A DNA stretch of 11,895 nt from Candidatus Bathyarchaeota archaeon RBG_13_52_12. GTDB taxonomy: Archaea; Thermoproteota; Bathyarchaeia; TCS64. Shown one piece after another: positions 1-5,859 of this stretch (position 1 is its first letter; the number at the start of each line of letters is the position of its first letter). Under the pieces are notes generated by a model that saw only the letters and a program-made list of their open reading frames with translations, did not search any database and had not been told where the DNA came from. The position numbers and the translations under genes were made by a program. The DNA is taken from the NCBI GenBank assembly GCA_001774245.1, contig MEZF01000090.1:1-11895 (forward strand), in the 5' to 3' direction.

Positions 1-386
1 CGTCGAATTAGCCGGTTATCGGTCTCTTTCCAGTACATTGTTTAGAAATGTGCCTGTTTGATCTTTAAGTTTTTCCTACTAATCCACAATGCAATTATTT
101 TCAAAAAAAAGGAAATCTCGAAGAGTAATATCTCGCACACGATCAACATAATACCCCACCTATCTTAATTGAGTCTACGCCAATTACGGGCTTTGAAAAC
201 TAAACCCGTACTTATGGATTTAACGGTGACAATAGCACACCCGCCATGTTCTCATATAGCCTCTTCTGAAAATGTCACGCATCGTTAACAACGATTCCAT
301 TCAAGACTTGAAATTGACTCAGCCATGGACAACTCACCTAGATATGTACGTATCAACTCGTACATGGTGAGAAGACCCATACAAGG
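1..386. other. Non-coding stretch, no gene seen
   Basis: No open frame with a credible start, ribosome site or recognisable protein was found on either strand. The stretch is A+T-rich. The only structure I can point to is the inverted repeat listed separately at 344-365. It may be the far upstream region of the gene at 597, or lie downstream of a gene outside the window. Confidence 0.6.
344..365. repeat. 7-bp inverted repeat with 8-base loop
   Basis: ATGTACG at 344-350 is the exact reverse complement of CGTACAT at 359-365, separated by eight bases. It could be a dyad protein-binding site or a small hairpin. No gene starts within 200 bases, so its role is unknown. Confidence 0.4.
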
Positions 387-535
387 AATGAAGGCAGACT
401 AATGGAGGAAGGCGCGTTAATATGATGGAATGGGTGATAATGGCTCGTAATGACTTGGAATGATGTGCGAATGTCTTTATGGAAGATGTAATGGTCGAGA
501 ATGTGGGCGATAACGCTGTAATGACATTGAGAATG
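387..535. repeat. AATG track with about 10-bp spacing
   Basis: AATG occurs at 387, 401, 429, 439, 449, 459, 470, 490, 500, 520 and 532. From 429 to 532 the spacings are 10, 10, 10, 11, 20, 10, 20 and 12, so the motif recurs about once per helical turn. The two skipped turns carry related text (TGGA at 480, ATAACG at 510). The sequence between motifs varies, so this is not a simple tandem duplication. The spacing is not a multiple of three, which argues against a coding repeat. It ends just before the palindrome and promoter of the gene at 597. A role in DNA bending, histone positioning or cooperative protein binding is inference. Confidence 0.6.
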
Positions 536-536
536 G

Positions 537-548
537 GGCGTTAACGCC
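537..548. promoter_or_regulatory. Perfect 12-bp palindrome, candidate operator
   Basis: GGCGTTAACGCC is a perfect palindrome. It ends 8 bases before the TATA-like box of the gene at 597, the position where an archaeal regulator would affect TFB/TBP loading. Related imperfect copies lie upstream: GGCGATAACGC at 506-516 and GGCGCGTTAA at 411-420. The gene it precedes looks like a DNA-binding protein, so autoregulation is a reasonable guess but not shown. Confidence 0.5.
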
Positions 549-556
549 GATCATGC

Positions 557-562
557 TATAAA
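557..562 (+). promoter_or_regulatory. TATA box of the 597 gene
   Basis: TATAAA at 557-562 would place transcription start near 585, leaving a leader of about 12 bases before the ATG at 597. No clear Shine-Dalgarno sequence fits in that leader. Confidence 0.5.
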
Positions 563-596
563 CATTGAAAATTAATGAGAATAACGTCTTCAACAT

Positions 597-959
597 ATGT
601 CTGATTTACGGGATCAAATCCTAATCTTCATGAAGGATTACAACTTAAAGGAAGGCAAACCTCCATCGATCAAGACAATATCTACAAAGGTAAAAGGCGT
701 CACTGTAAGACAATTCTATAAAATTTTCACAGGGGGAATAAAGGAAGCATGCTTAGCAGCCGATATACAGGCTCCATCAGAGAACGTAATATCCACTCAG
801 AAGGCACTCAATGCTCGTAAAGGGAAGCATATAAGGAAAGATGCGCCTCCGCCATCCGAGGCAGTAAAACCTGACACTTACACGCTTAGTGAGCCACAGA
901 TGATTAGACTCCGAGTCATTAGTCGATTCCCTCAAGGGCGGAGTATTTCTTCCACCTAA
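597..959 (+). CDS. Small putative DNA-binding protein, tail possibly artificial
   Basis: A 120-residue protein from an ATG preceded by a TATA box. Residues about 5-56 have the pattern of short helical repeats associated with homing endonucleases and related archaeal DNA-binding proteins: a helix (ILIFMKDYNL), a G-K-P-P-S turn, a second helix, a putative recognition segment (VTVRQFYKIF) and a G-G-I-K-E-A-C-L-A-A end. This is recalled family resemblance, not a database match. Residues 66-83 are basic (KALNARKGKHIRKD). The last 13 or so residues (FPQGRSISST) are read from DNA that is antisense to the neighbouring DinB-like gene, with which it overlaps by 41 bp tail to tail. I suspect the natural C-terminus was lost at a junction near 900-920. 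The upstream palindrome suggests it may regulate itself. Coding status is likely; function is uncertain. Confidence 0.6.
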   Translation: MSDLRDQILIFMKDYNLKEGKPPSIKTISTKVKGVTVRQFYKIFTGGIKEACLAADIQAPSENVISTQKALNARKGKHIRKDAPPPSEAVKPDTYTLSEPQMIRLRVISRFPQGRSISST

Positions 960-1320
960 CCTGTACGTCTCGTGTCAGATCTTCACCGTTGAGCCCTTCA
1001 AGGGTAGCGAACAATGTACCCCACCCATCCTCCCAGCGACCCATAAGAGCTTCACGGGTCTCCCCCTCGTGGATGATGAACTCGCTCTCTCTGTTCCGGT
1101 CCGGCTTCTCACCTTCTTCTGTTAGGTAGTTGGTGAACCTGCTCCTCAGTGTCCCGCTGACGTGCTTTACGAGGGAAGCGATGCTGTGTGACTCTACACC
1201 TGGTTTCCTGAAGAATTCCTCATCGCTAATCTGTGCAAGCGCCCTCTCGACGGTCTGCTTAAGGGCCTTAGACTGATCCTTTGAACGGTCTATGAATAGG
1301 TTACCGACTGAAGATGCCAT
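919..1320 (-). pseudogene. DinB/DUF1572-family protein, C-terminally truncated
   Basis: 133 residues from an ATG at 1320, with AGGT 8 bases upstream. The family (DinB-like four-helix bundles, usually about 160-170 residues) is recognisable from LVKHVSG (50-56), the charged L-T-E-E-G-E-K-P-D-R-N-R-E-S-E-F segment (66-81), LMGRWEDGWGTLF (92-104) and L-x-G-L-x-x-E-D-L (107-115). Family members continue after this point with an A-I-x-R-x-x-x-H-x-x-x-H-x-G-Q-I helix that carries two of the metal-binding histidines. Here the frame stops at E-G-I-D, and neither other frame downstream restores the motif. The gene therefore lacks about 35 residues and a functional metal site. It overlaps the convergent gene at 597-959, so a deletion joining the two 3' ends is the simplest explanation. 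A working short variant cannot be excluded. Known members include thiol-S-transferase-like and uncharacterised enzymes. Confidence 0.75.
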
Positions 1321-1368
1321 TACTTAACCTACTTGGTAATTGGCAATGTTGCTAGATAATGTGATCTC

Positions 1369-1385
1369 CCGCGTTTCTAACGCGG
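1369..1385. other. 7-bp hairpin with 3-base loop
   Basis: CCGCGTT at 1369-1375 pairs perfectly with AACGCGG at 1379-1385 around a TCT loop. It lies about 50 bases upstream of the DinB-like start and directly before the structured block at 1384-1603. It could be an operator, a terminator stem without a clear T-run, or part of the structured element. Confidence 0.5.
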
Positions 1386-1603
1386 TGTGGTTGGGTATCG
1401 GGGGGCTCAGGATAGGCTATGGAAGCCAGAAATTATGGCGGAGGTGGGATGAGGCCCTGGCTGAGCGCCAGAAGCCCCCCACCTCCACCTACTAGTGGTC
1501 ACAGCTTTTACGCAGATACTGGACGGTGGTGAATTGTAACCAGTGTGGTTGAACACCGCTGCAATACCCAACAAGCACCAGTACCCAAATCTATTGGGCG
1601 GTG
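1384..1603. other. Structured non-coding block, candidate RNA of unknown type
   Basis: The block has several nested complementary segments. GTTGGGTAT (1390-1398) is the exact complement of 1564-1572, and GGTG (1384-1387) pairs with CACC (1576-1579) just outside it. GGAGGTGGG (1440-1448) pairs with 1478-1486 and encloses GGC (1453-1455) with 1474-1476 and CTGGC (1457-1461) with 1467-1471. CCCAA (1584-1588) pairs with TTGGG (1594-1598). CACCGC (1554-1559) can pair with 1598-1603 as a competing fold. No convincing protein frame covers it, and it does not match what I know of archaeal SRP RNA, RNase P RNA or tRNA. The 5' side contains a copy of the dispersed repeat. Strand and transcription are undetermined. 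Confidence 0.3.
1394..1424 (+). repeat. Dispersed intergenic repeat, copy A
   Basis: Matches the repeat family whose core is GGAACTCAGGATAAGGCTAT preceded by TATCGGGT. This copy reads GGTATCGG, then CTCAGGATA and GGCTATGG, and is about four bases shorter than the others. The preceding GGTTG is shared with copy D. It lies upstream of the DinB-like gene. Confidence 0.65.
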
Positions 1604-1640
1604 ATTGATAAACGATTAGACGCACAAGTCGCAGGTGAGC

Positions 1641-1667
1641 AGGCGGAACCCAGGGATAAGGCTACTG
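1641..1667 (+). repeat. Dispersed intergenic repeat, copy B (partial)
   Basis: The 3' part of the repeat is present as GGAACCCAGGGATAAGGCTA with one inserted G. The 5' part is replaced by GTGAGCAGGC, a string also found just before copy F at 8494. A weaker echo (GTATCGGA then TTGAGG) lies at about 1713-1731. Confidence 0.5.
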
Positions 1668-1740
1668 CACGTAAGATGAGGCACATGCCAAAGTTACTTT
1701 ACGGTAAGTTCTCCGAGTATCGGACAAAGTTGAGGCACAC

Positions 1741-1750
1741 TTTTTTAAAT
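1741..1750 (+). promoter_or_regulatory. TATA box of the 1772 gene
   Basis: TTTTTTAAAT is centred about 26 bases before the ATG at 1772, which implies a leaderless mRNA. There is no ribosome-binding site between them, as expected. Confidence 0.6.
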
Positions 1751-1771
1751 CATTAAGACAAGATTTTACCC

Positions 1772-2029
1772 ATGGACAAGTTGGAGGAGGTTGGTAAGGT
1801 CTTACATTATTTCAGCAGAATCAGCGTCGCTATTATTGAATTGAAAGCTCCCCTTTCAATTGGTGACCAGATATTAGTAAAAGGACCAACATCGGATTTT
1901 GAACAAGTTATTGAATCAATGCAAATAGAGCACGTAAATGTTAGCACCGCAAAGAAAGGAGACTCTATAGGACTTAAGGTCAATAAACTTGTTAAAGCTA
2001 ATGACATCATATACAAAAAGAGTCTCTAA
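1772..2029 (+). CDS. EF-Tu domain-2-like small protein
   Basis: An 85-residue, single-domain beta-barrel protein. It resembles the free-standing 'translation elongation factor-like' proteins of archaea, which correspond to domain 2 of translational GTPases. The G-V-x-x-x-G-D-x-I-x-V-K-G pattern of that barrel is seen as LSIGDQILVKGPTSDFEQVIESMQ (28-51), followed by V-N-V-S-T-A-K-K-G-D-S-I-G-L-K-V (55-70), the usual hydrophobic strand after K-x-G-D. There is no GTPase domain. The related barrel also forms the C-terminal domain of U32 peptidases. Its cellular role is not established. It is transcribed alone from its own leaderless promoter, and a T-rich tract follows. Length and start fit the family well. 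Confidence 0.85.
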   Translation: MDKLEEVGKVLHYFSRISVAIIELKAPLSIGDQILVKGPTSDFEQVIESMQIEHVNVSTAKKGDSIGLKVNKLVKANDIIYKKSL

Positions 2030-2082
2030 CATGATGCATTCTAAAAATGTCATAAATCAGGATTCAACGCGCTTTATTAAAT

Positions 2083-2102
2083 TAAATTTTTTAGTTGTTT
2101 TA
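2083..2102 (+). terminator. T-rich terminator after the EF-like gene
   Basis: An A/T-rich stretch with a six-T run and a further four-T run begins about 55 bases after the stop codon at 2029. Runs of T without a strong hairpin are the usual archaeal termination signal. Confidence 0.45.
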
Positions 2103-2132
2103 CTGTTTCCAGCGCGCACATCAAAATAAAAA

Positions 2133-3005
2133 CTATCGAACAGCTTCAAGGTAGTAGGTCACAGCCCTTATCATACCCTCATCGAATCCGTTCAATATGT
2201 TGTGCCCCATGGATCGGCACTCATATACGATTAGGTCCTTTACAGCATCTTTCAACTTCCTCAGATCAGCATCGGGCACCATCCCACCGAGCTCAGGATT
2301 ACCCCTGATGAAAAGCACTGGGCACCCTATCTTCGGTAGAATGAGATCAGTTTCATATCCCTCGATCCAGTCCGTGAACTGCTCACCGGGCATCATCACA
2401 TTATACATCTCTGGATCAGTTAGAGTCATGGCTTTCGCGTTCCGAATCATCGATGGCCCATCTCGTATGTCGGCCAAGCGAATGAGACCATGACTAGGTA
2501 TCTCAACCCCAATTGATTCCTGATCGCGATACATGTCAGTAAATGACCCGCCACTTTTGACGACTTGATGGGTTAGGGTGAAGAGAGGATGCATTGCAGC
2601 TGCTCTAAGGCTTTCCTTGGGGGGAGCGTCGCCTAAAACAAGTGCCTTCACTAGATTTGGATGGTTAGCCGCAACCATTAAGGCGATAATGCCCCCCATG
2701 CTATGTCCTACCAGCATCATGGGCTTCCCTATTCTCTGTTCTGTGAAAGTGGCCACATCTGAGGTGAAGCTTCTTAGACTGTATTTTCCGGGTGTGTGCT
2801 CAGATCTCCCGTGTCCCCTGAAGTCCAGGGCGTAGAGGTGCCATCGAGTGTATAGCACCGACATTAGTGGTAGGTAGTCCTGCCAACGGTCCTGTCCCCC
2901 GTGCAGTAGCAAAAGAGGTGGACCGTTATCTGGGCCCTCCGCATAGTTCAGCCTGCACTCAGGTGATTCGTATGTCTTCTCCACTATCAATTCGACGCAG
3001 CTCAA
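2133..3005 (-). CDS. Alpha/beta hydrolase
   Basis: 290 residues, a full-length single-domain alpha/beta-hydrolase. The oxyanion-hole strand ends LLLLHGG (31-37). DFRGHGRS (61-68) is the typical loop after strand 4. The nucleophile elbow is GHSMGG (100-105) with Ser102, and the catalytic His is in M-G-H-N (His268). The acid is less clear: the segment after strand 7 reads R-G-N-P-E-L-G-G-M-V-P-D-A-D, so Asp245 or Asp247 are candidates. Substrate cannot be told; esterase, lactonase and C-C hydrolase relatives all share these motifs. It is cytosolic, with no signal peptide. The start is a TTG at 3005; a TATA-like TTTTTTATC about 25 bases upstream makes this a leaderless start. It stands alone, facing away from the DUF4760-like gene only in spacing, since both read leftward with an 84-base gap. 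Confidence 0.9.
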   Translation of the reverse strand: MSCVELIVEKTYESPECRLNYAEGPDNGPPLLLLHGGQDRWQDYLPLMSVLYTRWHLYALDFRGHGRSEHTPGKYSLRSFTSDVATFTEQRIGKPMMLVGHSMGGIIALMVAANHPNLVKALVLGDAPPKESLRAAAMHPLFTLTHQVVKSGGSFTDMYRDQESIGVEIPSHGLIRLADIRDGPSMIRNAKAMTLTDPEMYNVMMPGEQFTDWIEGYETDLILPKIGCPVLFIRGNPELGGMVPDADLRKLKDAVKDLIVYECRSMGHNILNGFDEGMIRAVTYYLEAVR

Positions 3006-3022
3006 TGTGACTTGTTTTGTAA

Positions 3023-3033
3023 AGATAAAAAAT
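3023..3033 (-). promoter_or_regulatory. TATA box of the hydrolase gene
   Basis: On the minus strand this reads as TTTTTTATC-like text about 25 bases before the TTG at 3005. It supports leaderless transcription and the chosen start. Confidence 0.5.
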
Positions 3034-3089
3034 TATCAAATTACGATCTCTGTTTCGCATGCGCGACTCCAAGTAACTACCGTGAGCAG

Positions 3090-3692
3090 TCAAGTGGATT
3101 TAGCCGCAATCCTCCGTTTCACCTCGTCAGTGTACCTAAGGTCTTCCTTGAAACTGGCGTCAATTCCACGCTCAGCACCGATCTTAACCATCTCACCGTA
3201 GAGGTACTCCCAGTCACGCCATAACTCAGGCATGTGCGCGAACTCTCTCTGGGTACGTATTATCTCACCGTATAAGTTCCACATACCGATGGCGGCGGGG
3301 CCGAGGAAGTCGTAAAGCAGCTCCCTATCCATTATGCCATACTTTAGGAGTATGCCAGCCTTATTGAGCCAGCCCGCCATGGATTCTCGAAGCGCATAGC
3401 TATCCGAGTTCATATCTGAGCCATATTTTTTCTCGAAGTCGTCGTAGTCGGTCCACTCCATGCTTATGAACTCTAGATAGTTTTTCATCCCCTCCTTGGT
3501 TGTTACGAACTCTGACAGCTACATTAGGAGCTGGAACTGCCTTGTTTCGAGGGTCTGTTGCTGGGCTTTAAGCATTAACTGCTGGCTTTTTTGGCTTATC
3601 CTCAGGTTCAAAACGTAGAAGAAAGCCGCTATGAATACTCCCACGCATCCAGCGATGTAGCTTACCGACTGGAGCAAAGCTAAGTCAACCAT
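3090..3692 (-). pseudogene. Membrane-anchored DUF4760-like gene with in-frame TAG
   Basis: Reading from ATG at 3692 gives 57 residues, a TAG at 3521-3519, then 142 residues in the same frame to a TGA at 3090: 200 codons in all. Codons 1-57 encode one transmembrane helix (VSYIAGCVGVFIAAFFYVLNL) and a charged coiled segment (QQLMLKAQQQTLETRQFQLL). The part after the TAG contains W-T-D-Y-D-D-F and the C-terminal ELWRDWEYLYGEM. The two halves together have the layout of a DUF4760-like family with an N-terminal anchor, in which I recall a Gln at the interrupted position, so CAG to TAG is likely. TAG ends several other genes here (including a tandem TAG TAG after 5357), so it is a normal stop. An ATG at 3488 with GGAGGGG directly before it might give a soluble fragment. 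Repeat copy C occupies the place where a TATA box for 3692 would be. Confidence 0.75.
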
Positions 3693-3705
3693 ACAATCAC
3701 AGTTG

Positions 3706-3739
3706 AGTATCGGATGGAGCTGAGGATGAGGCTATTGAG
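3706..3739 (+). repeat. Dispersed intergenic repeat, copy C
   Basis: About 28 of 34 positions match the family consensus, with GTATCGGATGG, then GAGGATGAGGCTAT. It ends 14 bases upstream of the leftward ATG at 3692, where a promoter element would be expected, and no TATA box is visible there. Confidence 0.65.
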
Positions 3740-3799
3740 GTGCTTAGTTTGGATCCACTTGGTTCACCTCTCATGTGCACGCGGATCTGAAGATACCGC

Positions 3800-5044
3800 T
3801 TAATCCACACTATTCGGCTCCTTCGCGAGAAGCGCTGTGCCAGTCCCCAGCGCCGTGGCTATGGCTAAGAATAGGAGAGTCGAATAGTAGTTGCCCGTCT
3901 GGTCGACGAGCCATCCGCCTATCAAGGGGAATAATCCCCCACCAATCCCGCCGGCCAATGTGATGAACCCGAATAAGGTCGTGCTGTTGCTTCTGCCGAA
4001 ATAATCAGTGATGATTGCTGCATACTGCTCGGGTGCTCCACCGTAACTTAGGCCATAAAGCACCGTCCAGGCGTAGAGGACCAGTAGATTAGCGGGAATC
4101 ACGGTGGCGACTCCGAATGTTATCGCCAGTAGACCCGTCGTCGCTATGATCGTCCACCTCCTCCCGAACCTGTCACTGAATAAGCCGAAAATGATACTCC
4201 CCACAGCGCTCATCACCCCTATGATTCCGAAAGCCGCGCTTGCTTGGATAGACGGGATGCCGACATTGATCATGTGTGGCACAACGAAGGTCAGGATGCT
4301 GACGATTCCCCCCAAGCTGAAGAAGTAGCTGGCTGCGATTAGCTTGAAACTACGGTTTGAAGTAGCTTCCCTCGTACCCCAATCAGACTTCACTGCGTCC
4401 TTGTAAATCTTGTCGGGGGGTTGATCAGCGCCATCCGGGAACAACCCAATTGACTCGGGACTCTCCCTGAGGAACAGGAAGCCGATGACGCTAGTCGTCA
4501 CGATCACTATACCCCCCAGGAGTGCCATGCTGGACCTCCAGCCACATATTTCTATGAGCCACGCCACCTGAGGGATTATCAAGGCTTGGCCGGCTGAGAC
4601 ACCGACGCTACTCCAGCCCACGGTGCTTCCTCTTTTCTTGTGGAAGAACATGCTGAGCACCATTGTAGGGATAACGTAGAGGGCCGCGCTCCCGATGGCT
4701 GCTAAGATGCCCCAGGCGAGGTAGAGCTGCCACAGCTGCTGGACCCCTGACAGTATCAACCCTCCGCCGCCCAGCATCAAGCCGCCTATGAGCACTGTTT
4801 TCCGTACCCCGATCCTTCGAGCGAGCGGACCCACAAAGGGGGCGCTGAACGCGTAAACCCAGTAAAAAATGGTGACGCCGCTGGCGGTCGTGGTGTTGCT
4901 CCAGCCAAACTCACTCCTTATGGGTTCGAAGAAGATGCCGACACTGTATCTGAGTCCATACATGAACATGTATATTAGGAAAGTAACAGTGAATATCACC
5001 CATCCATAGTAAAATGGTAGCCGTTTCTCCCAGCCATCACTCAT
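3800..5044 (-). CDS. MFS transporter, oxalate/formate-antiporter-like
   Basis: 414 residues in about 12 hydrophobic helices, the normal size for the major facilitator superfamily. The opening YYGWVIFTVTFLIYMFMYG (12-30) followed by R-Y-S-V-G-I-F-F is typical of OxlT/monocarboxylate-type members. The loop motif between helices 2 and 3 appears as GPLARRIGVRK (72-82), and its second-half counterpart is GLFSDRFGRRW (287-297). A long cytoplasmic loop lies around 196-232. I chose the ATG at 5044 because GAGGTG sits 6 bases before it; a GTG three codons upstream overlaps that ribosome site. The substrate is probably a small organic acid anion by family analogy, but this is not proven. The Ldh2-type dehydrogenase nearby on the same strand would fit a lactate, malate or similar substrate. 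It is also visibly richer in G+C than the intergenic DNA around it. Confidence 0.9.
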   Translation of the reverse strand: MSDGWEKRLPFYYGWVIFTVTFLIYMFMYGLRYSVGIFFEPIRSEFGWSNTTTASGVTIFYWVYAFSAPFVGPLARRIGVRKTVLIGGLMLGGGGLILSGVQQLWQLYLAWGILAAIGSAALYVIPTMVLSMFFHKKRGSTVGWSSVGVSAGQALIIPQVAWLIEICGWRSSMALLGGIVIVTTSVIGFLFLRESPESIGLFPDGADQPPDKIYKDAVKSDWGTREATSNRSFKLIAASYFFSLGGIVSILTFVVPHMINVGIPSIQASAAFGIIGVMSAVGSIIFGLFSDRFGRRWTIIATTGLLAITFGVATVIPANLLVLYAWTVLYGLSYGGAPEQYAAIITDYFGRSNSTTLFGFITLAGGIGGGLFPLIGGWLVDQTGNYYSTLLFLAIATALGTGTALLAKEPNSVD

Positions 5045-5356
5045 AGCAGACACCTCACGCGTGTGAATAAGTGTGGTTCACGCGCGGACCCTGTTGGTGC
5101 GTCAACGACGTCTGTTATCATAGGGGTCAAATTTTAATCCCTTTAAACATTAAAAATTACCTCCCATGAGCGATTACTAAACGTTATTGTACGTATCATT
5201 CGTGCGCGTGACTCGATTGAATCTGTTAGGCCTGATGGGAGCTCATTATAACTCCAGTTTGTCGACTTATGCTTACACGTCAGCTGAATCACGCGCGTTA
5301 GTCTCATATCTCATTGTTGTATGCGTGTTTATAGAAAAAAGGTGGATTGATTTCTA
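5045..5356. promoter_or_regulatory. MFS upstream region with four TCACGCG boxes
   Basis: No credible gene lies here. TCACGCG occurs at 5055-5061, 5078-5084 (as TCACGCGCG) and 5289-5295 (as TCACGCGCG), and inverted as CGCGTGA at 5205-5211. A TATA-like TTTAAA (minus strand) near 5140-5148 could start a leader of 70 bases or so for the transporter. The boxes may be regulator sites, but CG-alternating strings also occur elsewhere in the window, so specificity is unproven. Confidence 0.35.
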
Positions 5357-5677
5357 CTACACTTCTAAGTAATCGAATACTTCTTCTGTTATTGGTTTTT
5401 TCATGTCCGCGTACTCGGATAAGCTCTTAACTATGTCCTTGTATGGGCCCGAGGTCTTGTATGTTTCCAGGTCCTTAAGTTCGTTGAAATAAAAGTAGGC
5501 TCCCCAGACTTCGGGGTTTTCTCTTGATCTGATGAACTCGACTCTGCGCATGCCGTCAACTGCTCGCAGTACTTGGCTGTTTTCTTTGATCCATTTCATC
5601 ATGTCTTTCCCAGGCTTGCCCATGTACGTGATTCTTCTCACAATCAAGTTAGCCCCTCCACGTGGTTCTACAGTCAT
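5357..5677 (-). CDS. ABM/dimeric alpha-beta-barrel protein
   Basis: 106 residues, the size of a single ferredoxin-like ABM domain that dimerises into a beta barrel. The strand I-V-R-R-I-T-Y (12-18), the K-P-G-K turn (21-24), a helix with K-E-N-S-Q-V-L-R, the G-M-R-R-V-E-F strand (42-48), W-G-A-Y-F-Y-F (58-64) and the helix L-K-D-L-E-T-Y (67-73) followed by a serine/glycine-rich K-T-S-G-P-Y match the family in order. Members include cofactor-free monooxygenases, heme-degrading enzymes and stress proteins; nothing here decides which. The start ATG has a TATA-like ATAAAAAA about 25 bases upstream and no ribosome site, so it is probably leaderless. It ends in tandem TAG TAG codons. It lies between the transporter and the dehydrogenase on the same strand, with its own promoter. 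Confidence 0.75.
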   Translation of the reverse strand: MTVEPRGGANLIVRRITYMGKPGKDMMKWIKENSQVLRAVDGMRRVEFIRSRENPEVWGAYFYFNELKDLETYKTSGPYKDIVKSLSEYADMKKPITEEVFDYLEV

Positions 5678-5696
5678 TGAAGGGTGAAAGTAGAAC

Positions 5697-5707
5697 CGTT
5701 TTTTATC
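5697..5707 (-). promoter_or_regulatory. TATA box of the ABM gene
   Basis: On the minus strand the sequence reads GATAAAAAACG, about 25 bases before the ATG at 5677. A second A/T box (TATTAAATA, minus strand) lies at 5719-5727 and could read in either direction, toward this gene or toward repeat copy D. Confidence 0.5.
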
Positions 5708-5742
5708 TCGTTCATAGGGTATTTAATAGTTGCGTACGGTTG

Positions 5743-5776
5743 GGTATCGGGTGGGACTCAGGATAAGGCTGTGGAG
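5743..5776 (+). repeat. Dispersed intergenic repeat, copy D
   Basis: One of the two best copies, with two differences from the 34-base consensus (GGGACTCAGGATAAGGCTGT in the core). The TTGG before it is shared with copy A. GGCT at 5767-5770 can pair with AGCC just after the repeat. It lies between the ABM gene and the dehydrogenase. Confidence 0.75.
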
Positions 5777-5859
5777 AGCCACTCTAAAAGTTGAGTTGTG
5801 GTGCGCGTGCATGTGGGTGATGGTCCATTTTTGAGTACTAAACGGGCATCTCCTGGTCT

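Noticed and set aside
1384..1603. tRNA, SRP RNA or RNase P RNA
   Set aside because: None of the conserved strings I know for these RNAs is present, and the pairing layout does not match a cloverleaf or the SRP core.
1407..1625. 72-residue minus-strand frame in the structured block
   Set aside because: No ribosome site or TATA box, odd composition, and the nested inverted repeats explain the sequence better.
3519..3521. Pyrrolysine or other amber recoding
   Set aside because: TAG ends the hydrolase, ABM, TIGR04076, helicase and HIT genes in this window, and is doubled after ABM. The interrupted position looks like Gln, so a C-to-T change is simpler.
5187..5372. 61-residue plus-strand frame before the ABM gene's end
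   Set aside because: No promoter or ribosome site, and its 3' end overlaps the end of the ABM gene. The hydrophobic stretch near its end is short and not convincing.
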